Shown: positions 19,376 to 27,677 of the stretch, one piece after another
How positions within the stretch are numbered: position 1 is the first letter of the stretch
Layout: the number at the start of each line of letters is the position of its first letter
Assembly: GCA_005217565.1 (NCBI GenBank)
Contig: SJCO01000006.1
Location: 415,147 to 479,146, forward strand
From: Puteibacter caeruleilacunae
GTDB taxonomy: Bacteria; Bacteroidota; Bacteroidia; Bacteroidales; Prolixibacteraceae
DNA: 64,000 bases
Direction: 5' to 3'
Program-made: the position numbers and the translations under genes
Notes under the pieces: model-generated
The model's database searches: none
What the model saw: only the letters and a program-made list of their open reading frames with translations
What the model was told of the DNA's origin: nothing

Positions 19376-19383
19376 TATTTTTG
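19376..19383 (+). promoter_or_regulatory. -7 element (TATTTTTG) directly upstream of ispE
   Basis: TATTTTTG ends 4 bp before the ispE ATG at 19388. Transcription in Bacteroidota starts a few bases after this element, so the mRNA would be leaderless or nearly so. Confidence 0.55.
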
Positions 19384-19387
19384 TGGC

Positions 19388-20206
19388 ATGATTACGTATC
19401 CAAATGCAAAGTTAAATTTAGGCTTGAATGTTGTTGAAAAACGCAATGATGGTTTTCATAACATTGAAACGATCTTTCTTCCCATAGGTTTAAGTGACGC
19501 GATTGAGTTTGTTGAGTCGGAGGATGAGAAGGTAGAGTTTTCAAATTCTGGAATTTTAGTTGATTGCTCAGCAGAGCAAAATTTAATATTGAAGGCCTAT
19601 GAATTGCTTAAAGCTGATTTTGATATCCCTGGTTTAAAGGTTCATTTGCATAAGGTAATTCCATTTGGTGCGGGACTTGGAGGTGGTTCATCTGATGCAA
19701 GTTTCATGCTGAAGAGTTTAAATTCAGTATACAACCTAGGATTGAGTAAGGAGGAACTAAAAGTGTACGCTCGTCAACTGGGGAGTGATTGTGCTTTTTT
19801 TATCGATAACGTACCATGTTTTGGCGAGGGGAAAGGTGATGAGCTATCTGCTATTAATGTCTCATTAAAGGGCTATTACCTTGTTTTAATCAAGCCAGAT
19901 GTTAATGTGAGTACTCCTGCAGCTTATCGATACGTGAAGCCTGTAAAAACTACGAAAAATCTTAGGGACTTGGTTACTTTACCTGTTGAACAGTGGAAAG
20001 ATAAAATCAAGAACGATTTTGAAGATAGTGTATTTCCACAATTCCCGGTAATCAAAGAGATTAAATACAAACTTTATAACATGGGGGCGACTTTTGCTTC
20101 AATGTCTGGTAGTGGAGCGAGTGTGTTTGGAATCTTTGAAAATCTTCCAGAGTTACCCGAAGAATTAAAAAATGATGGGAGTTTCGTCTGGATTGAAAAA
20201 TTTTAA
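19388..20206 (+). CDS. ispE: 4-diphosphocytidyl-2-C-methyl-D-erythritol kinase
   Basis: 272 residues of the GHMP kinase superfamily. Motif 1 is YPNAKLNLGLNVVEKRNDGFHNIETIF (catalytic Lys and substrate residues). Motif 2 is IPFGAGLGGGSSDASFML (about 91-108), the ATP-binding loop. Motif 3 is MGATFASMSGSGASVFGIF (about 236-254). The enzyme performs the fourth step of the MEP isoprenoid pathway in the cytoplasm. No other MEP gene is in the window. Confidence 0.95.
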   Translation: MITYPNAKLNLGLNVVEKRNDGFHNIETIFLPIGLSDAIEFVESEDEKVEFSNSGILVDCSAEQNLILKAYELLKADFDIPGLKVHLHKVIPFGAGLGGGSSDASFMLKSLNSVYNLGLSKEELKVYARQLGSDCAFFIDNVPCFGEGKGDELSAINVSLKGYYLVLIKPDVNVSTPAAYRYVKPVKTTKNLRDLVTLPVEQWKDKIKNDFEDSVFPQFPVIKEIKYKLYNMGATFASMSGSGASVFGIFENLPELPEELKNDGSFVWIEKF

Positions 20207-20247
20207 AAACTTCTGAAATAGGCTAAAATACTGACCTTTAGTATAGT

Positions 20248-20305
20248 GTTAACGGGGCGTTAACATTAAATGTAGAAATTTTAACATTTCCTCTTGCAAC
20301 TTTTG
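20248..20305 (+). promoter_or_regulatory. Nested repeats and weak promoter before the Trp-Met repeat protein gene
   Basis: GTTAAC occurs twice (20248-20253 and 20259-20264) around GGGGC. Then AAATGT (20268-20273) and ACATTT (20284-20289) form an inverted repeat with 10-nt spacing. AACTTTTG at 20298-20305 differs by one base from TAnnTTTG. The layout looks like an operator just upstream of a promoter, but no regulator can be named. Confidence 0.4.
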
Positions 20306-20362
20306 ACCTTGTTGGTAGTCATATAGGGTGAATAAGAAATCATAATACAGGAGGAAATTAAA

Positions 20363-20734
20363 ATGAAAGCTTACATCCGAAAATTTTTAATCGCGTTTTT
20401 CTTTGGAGTATTTACAGTATTGGCAATTACATCATATGCTAAAGAAATTAGAAGAATGGTTGCTCAAGAGGTAGTCGTAGAATATGCCTTGGAAGAGTAT
20501 GAAATGGAAACTGAAACTGAAATCGAAGGATGGATGTTTGATGACTTTATTTGGGGTGAAAGATCAGCCCTTATGATGGCTTTAGTTGAAGAGCCTGAGG
20601 AAGGATTAGAAATAGAAGACTGGATGACTGATGCTGCAAGTTGGTTACCATCGTTCTTGACGTTTGAAGAAGAGGAAGACGAAGAGACGGATATTGAAGA
20701 GTGGATGACATGTGCTAGCCTGTGGTCATTGTAG
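20363..20734 (+). CDS. Small acidic exported protein with three Trp-Met repeats
   Basis: 123 residues. A basic, hydrophobic N-terminus (about residues 4-26) reads as a signal peptide or anchor. The mature part is very acidic (runs of Glu/Asp) and carries three copies of a 12-residue unit [ED]-I-E-x-W-M-x5-W: EIEGWMFDDFIW (53-64), EIEDWMTDAASW (83-94) and DIEEWMTCASLW (110-121). Single Cys at 117. I recall similar short Trp-Met repeat proteins in Bacteroidota but know of no assigned function. The gene has a consensus Shine-Dalgarno (AGGAGG, 20349-20354), rare in this phylum, its own upstream repeats and its own terminator. It could be a secreted peptide precursor or a surface repeat ligand; both are guesses. 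Confidence 0.75.
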   Translation: MKAYIRKFLIAFFFGVFTVLAITSYAKEIRRMVAQEVVVEYALEEYEMETETEIEGWMFDDFIWGERSALMMALVEEPEEGLEIEDWMTDAASWLPSFLTFEEEEDEETDIEEWMTCASLWSL

Positions 20735-20770
20735 GAATTCGGATAACGCAAATTGAATATATATACAACC

Positions 20771-20803
20771 AAGGGTGATCTGTTATGGATTGCCCTTTTT
20801 TTA
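20771..20803 (+). terminator. Terminator after the Trp-Met repeat protein gene
   Basis: AAGGGTGATC pairs with GATTGCCCTT (two G-U pairs, 7-nt loop), followed by a T-run. Confidence 0.8.
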
Positions 20804-20809
20804 TAAATA

Positions 20810-20839
20810 AAAAAGAGAGTCGGTATCGACTCTCTTTTT
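20810..20839. terminator. Bidirectional terminator
   Basis: Perfect 13-bp stem AAAAAGAGAGTCG / CGACTCTCTTTTT with loop GTAT. It ends the minus-strand BCCP/carboxyltransferase operon and backs up the plus-strand terminator beside it. Confidence 0.88.
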
Positions 20840-20846
20840 GGTTGCA

Positions 20847-21164
20847 TTATTTTTGTTCTATTTCTAACATTAAATGTGCTTTAGGTATCTGCTGACCTGG
20901 TTTAATGTGGATCTTTTTGATCACTCCATCAACAGGCATTTCAACCCTATTTCGCATCTTCATTGCTTCAAGTATCAAAAGACATTCTCCTTCTTTTACC
21001 TCTTGACCCTCTTCTATCCTGATCTCTATTATTGTACCAGGGATGAAAGAGTGAATCAGATTAGGATCTGGAGCTTGCCATTTTTTTCGATTCTCAAATT
21101 TCTTTGTCCACTCTGTTTTGTAAACAGCACTGTGAACAACTAATGGTTTCAATTCTTCACTCAT
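20847..21164 (-). CDS. Biotin carboxyl carrier protein of an acyl-CoA carboxylase/decarboxylase
   Basis: 105 residues. The C-terminal 75 residues form a biotinyl domain: HSFIPGTIIEIRIEEGQEVKEGECLLILEAMKMRNRVEMP, with the biotinylated Lys in EAMKM and the hairpin partner GVIKKIHIKPGQQI. The protein carries the carboxyl group between a biotin carboxylase and the carboxyltransferase encoded 23 bp upstream. No biotin carboxylase gene is in the window. It could belong to propionyl-CoA carboxylase or to methylmalonyl-CoA decarboxylase; the N-terminal 30 residues do not settle which. Confidence 0.88.
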   Translation of the reverse strand: MSEELKPLVVHSAVYKTEWTKKFENRKKWQAPDPNLIHSFIPGTIIEIRIEEGQEVKEGECLLILEAMKMRNRVEMPVDGVIKKIHIKPGQQIPKAHLMLEIEQK

Positions 21165-21187
21165 GACTAATAAGTCTTGGTTATTGA

Positions 21188-22732
21188 TTAAAATGGAGGA
21201 ACTCCATGTTTTTTAGCAGGACCGCGATCCTCTTTGTTTTCAGAAACAGCTAATGCGTGTAGCAACATGTTTCTTGTTTGTTCTGGCTCAATAACCTCAT
21301 CAATGTATCCTTTTGCTGCAGCAACGTATGGATTCGCGAATTTCTCTTTGTATTCTTGAATCTTTTGCTGACGCATTGCTTCTGGATCTTCAGCTTCCAT
21401 GATTTCCTTACGGAATACGATATTAGCTGCACCTTCAGGTCCCATAACAGCAATCTCAGCAGTAGGCCATGCAAATACGAAATCAGCACGCATGTGACGT
21501 GAGTTCATTGCAATATATCCACCACCGTATGCTTTACGGATGATAACTGTAATTTTAGGTACAGTAGCTTCACTATATGCGTAAAGGATTTTTGCTCCGT
21601 GACGAATAACTCCAGCATGCTCTTGGTCAACTCCTGGAAGGTAACCTGGAAGGTCTTCCAAAGTAACAATAGGAATGTTAAATGCATCACAGTAACGGAT
21701 GAAACGAGCTGCTTTATCAGAACTGTCGCAATCAAGAACTCCAGCAAGTACTTTTGGCTGGTTAGCAACAAAACCAACAGTATTTCCATCCATACGTCCG
21801 AATCCAATTACAATGTTTGGTGCGAAATTCTCCATTACTTCGAAGAATTCTGATCCATCAGTAATTGATTGGATGATGTGACGAATATCGTAAGGTAATT
21901 TAGGATCTGAAGGAACAATGTCCTCAATTTTGAATTCTCCACTTGGTTCCTGTGGAGGAAATGCTTCTGCTTTCTTAGAGTTATTCCAAGGAATATAGGT
22001 AAGAAGCTTTTTAATTTGGTCGAAACACTCCATTTCGCTCATTGCATAGAAATGAGCATTACCAGTTGTTTCAGCGTGTACTCTTGCTCCACCAAGCTCT
22101 TCCATTGAGATTTCCTCACCAAGAACAGTCTTGATTACACTAGGACCAGTAATGAACATCTTAGAGATGTTCTCTACTACAAATACGAAGTCGGTCAATG
22201 CTGGAGAATATACAGCACCACCAGCACAAGGACCTAAGATAACTGAGATCTGAGGAATAACTCCTGATGCCATTGTGTTGCGGTAGAAAATCTCTCCATA
22301 TCCAGCCAATGAGTTTACTCCTTCCTGAATACGAGCACCACCAGAATCGTTAATACCAATCAAAGGAACTCTCATTTTTAACGCATGATCCATGATTTTA
22401 GTAATCTTACGAGCATGCATCAAACCTAACGAACCTCCAGCAACAGTAAAATCTTGTGCAAAGATACATACTGGACGACCGTAGATTGTTCCTGTTCCGG
22501 TAATTACACCATCACCATGTAATACCTTACCTTCCATGTTGAAATCACGTGCTACGTGCTCAACAAATAAGTCGTATTCGTGAAATGAGTCTTCATCAAG
22601 GATTGCGCGAACCCTTTCTCTGGCTGTGAGCTTACCCATTTTTACCTGCTTCTCAATGGCTTTCTCACCTCCACCCTGAAGAACTTCTTCTTTTCTCTTT
22701 CTAAGATCGAGAATGTTTCTTTTAAGTGACAT
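21188..22732 (-). CDS. Acyl-CoA carboxylase carboxyltransferase beta subunit (propionyl-/methylmalonyl-CoA type)
   Basis: 514 residues, the full size of PccB/MmdA. Motifs are GKLTARERVRAILDEDSF at the N-terminus, GGSLGLMHARKITKIMD, the oxyanion pair regions LIGINDSGGARIQEGVNSLAGYG (about 123-145) and KITVIIRKAYGGGYIAMNS (about 390-408), and AVMGPEGAANIVF. It moves CO2 between biotin and propionyl/methylmalonyl-CoA. With the MeaB gene at 61561 this points to a succinate-propionate route. The codon bias is strong, suggesting high expression. A TAATTTTG on the minus strand at 22795-22802 is a possible promoter element. Confidence 0.92.
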   Translation of the reverse strand: MSLKRNILDLRKRKEEVLQGGGEKAIEKQVKMGKLTARERVRAILDEDSFHEYDLFVEHVARDFNMEGKVLHGDGVITGTGTIYGRPVCIFAQDFTVAGGSLGLMHARKITKIMDHALKMRVPLIGINDSGGARIQEGVNSLAGYGEIFYRNTMASGVIPQISVILGPCAGGAVYSPALTDFVFVVENISKMFITGPSVIKTVLGEEISMEELGGARVHAETTGNAHFYAMSEMECFDQIKKLLTYIPWNNSKKAEAFPPQEPSGEFKIEDIVPSDPKLPYDIRHIIQSITDGSEFFEVMENFAPNIVIGFGRMDGNTVGFVANQPKVLAGVLDCDSSDKAARFIRYCDAFNIPIVTLEDLPGYLPGVDQEHAGVIRHGAKILYAYSEATVPKITVIIRKAYGGGYIAMNSRHMRADFVFAWPTAEIAVMGPEGAANIVFRKEIMEAEDPEAMRQQKIQEYKEKFANPYVAAAKGYIDEVIEPEQTRNMLLHALAVSENKEDRGPAKKHGVPPF

Positions 22733-22892
22733 ACGATTAGATTTTATTATAATATTTACTCTAAAAGAGAGTTTTTTACTGAATTTTCAGCATCCAAAAT
22801 TATAAATTAAATTGTTCGTTCGAACTTAATTATTGGGATTTGTTTCTTTTAGGATAATTTTTTGTTACCAAAATATGTCTTTCACCTCAATT

Positions 22893-23975
22893 TTATTGAG
22901 CTGCACGTCTGTATAATACAACCGCAATGATGGCAAAAACAAAGTTAGGTAGCCAGGCTGCCATAAATGCATTTAAGGAACCATCTATTGCGAATACTTT
23001 TGATACCTGTTGGAACAGGATGTATGTAAAGCTTAATAAAAGTCCTAAGCCCAGATGTAGACCAATACCTCCTCTTATTTTTCGAGAAGCAAGGGAAACT
23101 CCAATAATACTCAGGATAAAGGCTGAGAATGCACTGGCAGACCTTTTGTGTTTTTCAAGCTCATACATCAAAACATTGCTAACACCTCTTAATTTCTGCT
23201 CTTTTATGTGTTTATTCATTTCGAAGAAATCGAGCGATTCAACAGTGTATTTATCAAAAGAGAAATCGGAAGGATTCATATTTAAGACTGTGTCAATTTT
23301 TTTGCCATGACTGAGTGTCTCTTTTTCACCTTCAATATCTCTAATTGTATACCTGTTAATTACCCATATTTTCCTTTCACGATCCCACTTGATATTTTCT
23401 GATGTCAACTTAGAAACGAGTTTATTTTGATCATCAAATCGTTCTAATGTAAACTTATGTCCTAAATCAGTGGAAGTGTTATATTTCGACATGTAAACAA
23501 ATAGATTCTTTTCAACCTGTAAATGAATGTTACGTTCGCTATTCCCTTTTCGCTTTTTTAGATATTGATACTCAAAATTGAGTTTAGTCTCGTTGGCATG
23601 AGGAATAACAAAGTTTCCAAGTGTCCAGGATAAGATCGCAATTACAGCTGCTGATACCAGATAAGGTCTCATTAGACGTTTATAAGATACTCCACTACTA
23701 AGTATGGCAATTATTTCTGAGTCATATGCCATTTTTGAAGTGAAATAGATCACTGCAATAAACGTAAACAGTCCGCTAAAAAGATTTGCGAAGTAAGGAA
23801 TGAAGTTTAGGTAGTAATCCATAAAAACTTCCCTGAATGGAGCTTCCTTTTCAATAAAATCATCAATCTTTTCAGAGAAATCAAATATGATAGCAATACT
23901 AATGATTAGTGCTATTGCATAAAAGAAAGTTCCCAGAAACTTGCGGATTATATAAAAATCAAGCTTTTTAAGCAT
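22893..23975 (-). CDS. LptF/LptG family lipopolysaccharide export permease
   Basis: From MLKKLDFYIIRKFLGTFFYAI (ATG at 23975, 360 residues), the classic YjgP/YjgQ start; a longer reading from 24038 overlaps tgt and is unlikely. Three N-terminal helices with EIIAILSSGVSYKRLMRPYL (coupling region), a periplasmic beta domain (about 130-260) and three C-terminal helices give the LptF/G pattern. The family forms the membrane part of the LptB2FG ABC exporter that pulls LPS out of the inner membrane. It lies 46 bp downstream of tgt in the same orientation. Confidence 0.88.
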   Translation of the reverse strand: MLKKLDFYIIRKFLGTFFYAIALIISIAIIFDFSEKIDDFIEKEAPFREVFMDYYLNFIPYFANLFSGLFTFIAVIYFTSKMAYDSEIIAILSSGVSYKRLMRPYLVSAAVIAILSWTLGNFVIPHANETKLNFEYQYLKKRKGNSERNIHLQVEKNLFVYMSKYNTSTDLGHKFTLERFDDQNKLVSKLTSENIKWDRERKIWVINRYTIRDIEGEKETLSHGKKIDTVLNMNPSDFSFDKYTVESLDFFEMNKHIKEQKLRGVSNVLMYELEKHKRSASAFSAFILSIIGVSLASRKIRGGIGLHLGLGLLLSFTYILFQQVSKVFAIDGSLNAFMAAWLPNFVFAIIAVVLYRRAAQ

Positions 23976-24021
23976 GTTTTTTGTTTTTTTCGGGTATAAA
24001 AGTGTAATATAATTTACAGAA

Positions 24022-25152
24022 TTACAATCTGGTTGCAAGTTTTTTTACCATTTCTTCCTTCCAAGGCTTGAATGTGTCGTTAAGGATATGCTTTCTGGCT
24101 TCCTTAACCAACCAAAGATAGAATGCCAGGTTATGAATACTTGCGATCTGTGCTCCTAGCATTTCTTTTGCCTGGAATAGATGACGCAAGTAGGCTTTTG
24201 AATATTGCAAATCAGCATAACAATCACTCTCAGGATCTATAGGAGTGAAGTCGTGACTCCATTTTTTATTTTTGATATTAATGATCCCGTTTCTGGTAAA
24301 GAGCATGCCATTTCGACCGTTACGTGTAGGCATAACGCAGTCAAACATATCAACACCTCTATCGATTGATTCAAGAATATTTACAGGAGTACCAACACCC
24401 ATAAGATAACGAGGCTTGCTTTTTGGAAGAACTTCATTTACTACCTCAGTCATTTCATACATTAGATGTTCTGGTTCACCTACAGATAGTCCTCCAATTG
24501 CATTTCCATCTCTGTCAAGAGTTGCGATATGCTCTGCAGCTTTTCGTCTCAACTCAGGATAAACACAACCCTGAACAATTGGGAATAGAGCTTGATTGTA
24601 TCCGTATTTAGGAGACGTTGAATCGAATCTTTCAATACAGCGGTCGAGCCAACGCTGGGTCATCTCTAAAGATTTCTTAGCATAGTTATAGTCTGCATCC
24701 CCAGGAGTACATTCGTCAAATGCCATGATAATATCCGCTCCGATAGTACGCTGGATATCCATTACATTTTCTGGTGTAAACTGATGTTTTGATCCGTCGA
24801 TATGTGATTGAAACATTGCTCCTTCCTCTGTAAGCTTCCTGATATCTCCAAGAGAAAATACCTGATAGCCCCCACTGTCAGTAAGAATTGGACGATCCCA
24901 TCCATTGAACTTATGAAGACCACCTGCTTGTTCTATAACATCAAGTCCAGGACGTAGATATAAATGATAGGTATTACCTAATATTATCTGTGCCTTGATA
25001 TCCTCTTTAACTTCTCTCATGTGAACACCTTTAACAGATCCAACTGTGCCTACAGGCATAAATATAGGTGTTTCAATCTGGCCATGATCGGTGGTTATTA
25101 AACCAGCTCTGGCTTCAGTATTGTCGGCTTTATGTTGTAATTCGAATTTCAT
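24022..25152 (-). CDS. tgt: tRNA-guanine transglycosylase (queuine tRNA-ribosyltransferase)
   Basis: Start placed at MKFELQHKADN (25152, 376 residues), because a good promoter sits at 25170-25197, so the longer reading from 25197 would begin upstream of the transcript. Motifs are TDSGGYQVFSLGDIRKLTEEG (active-site Asp), MAFDECTPGDADY, GGLSVGEPEHLMYEM, and MGVGTPVNILESIDRGVDMFDCVMPTRNGRNGMLFT with the second catalytic Asp. The enzyme exchanges G34 of QU(N) tRNAs for preQ1 or queuine. The usual zinc motif CxCxxC is not kept: the aligned segment reads S309-D-C311-Y-A-D314. Confidence 0.94.
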   Translation of the reverse strand: MKFELQHKADNTEARAGLITTDHGQIETPIFMPVGTVGSVKGVHMREVKEDIKAQIILGNTYHLYLRPGLDVIEQAGGLHKFNGWDRPILTDSGGYQVFSLGDIRKLTEEGAMFQSHIDGSKHQFTPENVMDIQRTIGADIIMAFDECTPGDADYNYAKKSLEMTQRWLDRCIERFDSTSPKYGYNQALFPIVQGCVYPELRRKAAEHIATLDRDGNAIGGLSVGEPEHLMYEMTEVVNEVLPKSKPRYLMGVGTPVNILESIDRGVDMFDCVMPTRNGRNGMLFTRNGIINIKNKKWSHDFTPIDPESDCYADLQYSKAYLRHLFQAKEMLGAQIASIHNLAFYLWLVKEARKHILNDTFKPWKEEMVKKLATRL

Positions 25153-25169
25153 AACTAAAAATGAGGAAG

Positions 25170-25197
25170 CAAAGATAATTATAAAACTCGAAATCAA
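25170..25197 (-). promoter_or_regulatory. Promoter of tgt
   Basis: On the minus strand TTG (25195-25197), 17 bp, then TATCTTTG (25170-25177). It places transcription start near 25164, which decides the tgt start at 25152. Confidence 0.65.
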
Positions 25198-25238
25198 CCT
25201 TTAGAAGCGAAAAAGCAAACTTAATAATCGTTAAAAGC

Positions 25239-25268
25239 TTTGAAAGCACGGCTGATTGGTTAAATTTG
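25239..25268 (+). promoter_or_regulatory. Promoter of the GT2-sigma-rsmG operon
   Basis: TTTG at 25239-25242, 18 bp, TAAATTTG at 25261-25268: a close match to the Bacteroidota consensus. The predicted leader is about 18 nt. Confidence 0.75.
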
Positions 25269-25291
25269 TATGACTCTAAAATTAATGTATT

Positions 25292-26416
25292 GTGGAAATA
25301 TTGAACAACCTTAGTCTGTCTGTAACCGAGTATATTGTAATTGGTTTATTAGTATTTACTTGTCTGACCATTTTATATGGTTATTTCCGATTTTTCTTAA
25401 AGATTCGTTCGGCAGATGTGGATGCTGCGAATCAATTACCTGGAATAACAGTTGTTGTTACAAGCTGTAATGCGGCTCGATATCTCGAACGATTTCTTCC
25501 AAGTGTGCTTGAACAGGATTATCCGGATTACGAGGTCGTGGTTGTAGACAAATATTCATATGACGATACCGAGCGGGTTTTAGGGCATATGAAGGCCAAA
25601 TATGAGCGCTTAAAACTTACATTTGTAACAGAGCAAACATCGTTTCCCGATAAAATGGCATATGTTTTAGGGGCAAAAGCGGCAACCAAGGAGTGGCTTA
25701 TTTTTATTGATGGTCAAACGAAAGTGCCTGGTAAGAACTGGCTTTGGGACATGGCTAGAGGAATGCAGGAAGGTAAAGATGTTGTTTTTGGATATGGGAA
25801 TGTGAAATACAATCGAGGTTTCTGGAATCACCTTTTACGTTTGCAGTATTCGATGCGGGCAATGTTGTGCCTTTCGTTTTCTTTAAATGGACTCGGTTGT
25901 GTTTATGATACACGAAATGTAGCGTTACGTAAAGAGGCTTTTTTTAATAGTGGAGTGTTCAGTGGTATGCTTAACAGAAAGTATGCTGACAACGAATTAA
26001 TTTTGCAGGGGGTATTAAAAAAGAATAACTACTCGGTAATTTGTACAAAAAATTCGATTGTTTCTTATGATCAGTATGTTGATCGCAGAGAATGGCAGGA
26101 AACGATAGAGAAACATTTGCTTTTATTACGAGACTATGATCTGAAACAGGTGATTATGATGTTTTTAGATGGTTTTTTAAAGGTTGCATTTGTTGGTGTG
26201 TTTCTTGTCGCTTTATTAATACCTAAGCTGTGGTTGCTGGCAATTATTATGTTTTCGGTTAAGCTTTTGAGTCAGATAATTACCTATAAATTAGTGCAAA
26301 GGCATTTGGGTGATAAGAAAATATTGTTATCTTCGTTAGTGTGTGAAGTGTTATTCCCTGTGATATACTGTGGCGAGCGAGTTTTTATTAAGTTAAAGCG
26401 TAACAACTTATCATGA
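25292..26416 (+). CDS. Membrane-anchored family 2 glycosyltransferase
   Basis: 374 residues starting at GTG 25292. An N-terminal helix (about 13-33) precedes the GT-A domain, with GITVVVTSCNAARYLERFLPSVLEQDYPDYEVVVVD (about 48-83), the acidic motif FIDGQTK in place of DxD (about 137) and a QXXRW-like region around HLLRLQYSMRAM. Two or three C-terminal helices follow (about 285-345). It resembles processive or poly-sugar GT2 enzymes, though the DxD appears relaxed. The end overlaps the sigma-factor start (ATGA), so translation is coupled. Confidence 0.82.
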   Translation: MEILNNLSLSVTEYIVIGLLVFTCLTILYGYFRFFLKIRSADVDAANQLPGITVVVTSCNAARYLERFLPSVLEQDYPDYEVVVVDKYSYDDTERVLGHMKAKYERLKLTFVTEQTSFPDKMAYVLGAKAATKEWLIFIDGQTKVPGKNWLWDMARGMQEGKDVVFGYGNVKYNRGFWNHLLRLQYSMRAMLCLSFSLNGLGCVYDTRNVALRKEAFFNSGVFSGMLNRKYADNELILQGVLKKNNYSVICTKNSIVSYDQYVDRREWQETIEKHLLLLRDYDLKQVIMMFLDGFLKVAFVGVFLVALLIPKLWLLAIIMFSVKLLSQIITYKLVQRHLGDKKILLSSLVCEVLFPVIYCGERVFIKLKRNNLS

Positions 26417-27021
26417 ACGAAAACAGTGCTCATCTTTCCGATAAAGCCAGACAAGATTTTATGCTGGTACAAGCAGCCTTAAACGGAGAAGAAAAGGCTT
26501 TCGCCCGTTTAATGAGTAAATACAAGGATGCTATTTATTTTATGCTTCTAAAAATGGTGAATAATAAAAGTGATGCTGAAGATCTTACTTTAGAGGCATT
26601 TGGTAAGGCTTTTAAAAGTCTGCATCAGTATTCACCGAGTTTCGCCTTTAGTACATGGTTATTTAAGATTGCATCGAACAATTGTATCGACTTTTTGCGA
26701 AAGAAAAGGGGAGTACATGTGCCTATCGAAAATAATACAAATGAATCAGTAGATAATCAGGAAAATTCAGTTCGATTGAAGTCGAATGCTTTAGATCCTG
26801 AAGAAAAGATGATTCGTAAACAGAAGGCAATTATCTTACGAACGGTTGTTCGAAAATTAAAGCCCAGGTATAGAATTCTGGTTGAACTGCGTTATTTTAA
26901 AGAATATTCATACGAAGAAATTGCAAAAGAACTAAATTTGCCCCTTGGAACAGTTAAGGCTCAGTTGTTCCGTGCTCGCGAGAAATTATTTGAACTTGTG
27001 GGTAGCTCAGAGATGAAATAG
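26413..27021 (+). CDS. ECF-type RNA polymerase sigma factor
   Basis: 202 residues. Region 2 reads FARLMSKYKDAIYFMLLKMVNNKSDAEDLTLEAFGKAFKSL (about 31-71), continuing into FSTWLFKIASNNCIDFLRKKR, the -10 recognition helix. Region 4 is KLKPRYRILVELRYFKEYSYEEIAKELNLPLGTVKAQLFRAREKL (about 152-196). A 45-residue acidic linker joins them. No anti-sigma factor gene is adjacent, unlike FecI-type Bacteroidota sigma factors. It shares an operon with a glycosyltransferase and rsmG, so it may act constitutively in growth or stationary phase. Its targets are unknown. Confidence 0.92.
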   Translation: MNENSAHLSDKARQDFMLVQAALNGEEKAFARLMSKYKDAIYFMLLKMVNNKSDAEDLTLEAFGKAFKSLHQYSPSFAFSTWLFKIASNNCIDFLRKKRGVHVPIENNTNESVDNQENSVRLKSNALDPEEKMIRKQKAIILRTVVRKLKPRYRILVELRYFKEYSYEEIAKELNLPLGTVKAQLFRAREKLFELVGSSEMK

Positions 27022-27043
27022 AGCATTGGCAATAATATGTAGT

Positions 27044-27661
27044 ATGGATATAATTAAGAAGTATTTTCCCGATCTTACAGACGATCAGGTTCATAAGTTG
27101 GAGCAATTACAAGACTTGTATATAGAGTGGAATGAGAAAATAAATGTTGTTTCTCGCAAGGATATTGAAGCTCTCTATGAACGCCATGTATTACATTCTC
27201 TTGGAATATACAAGGTGATGAGGTTTTCTCGTGGTACCAAAATATTGGATGTTGGTACTGGAGGAGGATTTCCCGGAATTCCTTTGGCTATAATGAATCC
27301 TGACAGTCAGTTTTTATTAATTGATTCAATTGGGAAAAAAATTAAAGTTGTTAATGGAGTGGTTGAAAGTTTGGGTTTGACTAACGTTCGTGGAGAACAA
27401 TTGAGAGTTCAACAGGTGAAAGATAAATATGACTTTATTGTGAGTCGTGCTGTGACGGCATTTCCAAAATTCGTTAATATGTCACGTAAGACAGTAAAAC
27501 CTGGAGGAAAGAATTCTTTAGCGAATGGAATTCTTTATCTGAAAGGTGGGGATTTTGAGGAAGAATTAAAAGGTTTTCGCGACGTGTCAGTATTTCCTCT
27601 TACAGAATATTTTGAGGAATCTTTCTTCGAAACAAAGAAAGTAATTCACCTTTCCTTGTAA
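27044..27661 (+). CDS. rsmG: 16S rRNA (guanine527-N7)-methyltransferase
   Basis: From the ATG at 27044 (205 residues; an upstream TTG at 27026 is not needed). N-terminal helices read WNEKINVVSRKDIEALYERHVLHSLGI, then the SAM loop TKILDVGTGGGFPGIPLAIMNPDSQFLLIDSIGKKI (about 65-100), and FIVSRAVTAFPKF. The enzyme methylates G527 of 16S rRNA near the streptomycin site. Last gene of the GT2-sigma operon, 22 bp after the sigma factor stop. Confidence 0.95.
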   Translation: MDIIKKYFPDLTDDQVHKLEQLQDLYIEWNEKINVVSRKDIEALYERHVLHSLGIYKVMRFSRGTKILDVGTGGGFPGIPLAIMNPDSQFLLIDSIGKKIKVVNGVVESLGLTNVRGEQLRVQQVKDKYDFIVSRAVTAFPKFVNMSRKTVKPGGKNSLANGILYLKGGDFEEELKGFRDVSVFPLTEYFEESFFETKKVIHLSL

Positions 27662-27677
27662 ATTATTTATTCTGAGT

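Noticed and set aside
20464..20847. 127-codon minus-strand ORF opposite the Trp-Met repeat gene
   Set aside because: Ser-rich shadow of the Glu/Asp-rich coding strand, crossing two terminators.
24022..25197. Longer tgt start at 25197
   Set aside because: The promoter at 25170-25197 lies inside the extension, so transcription would begin after that start codon.
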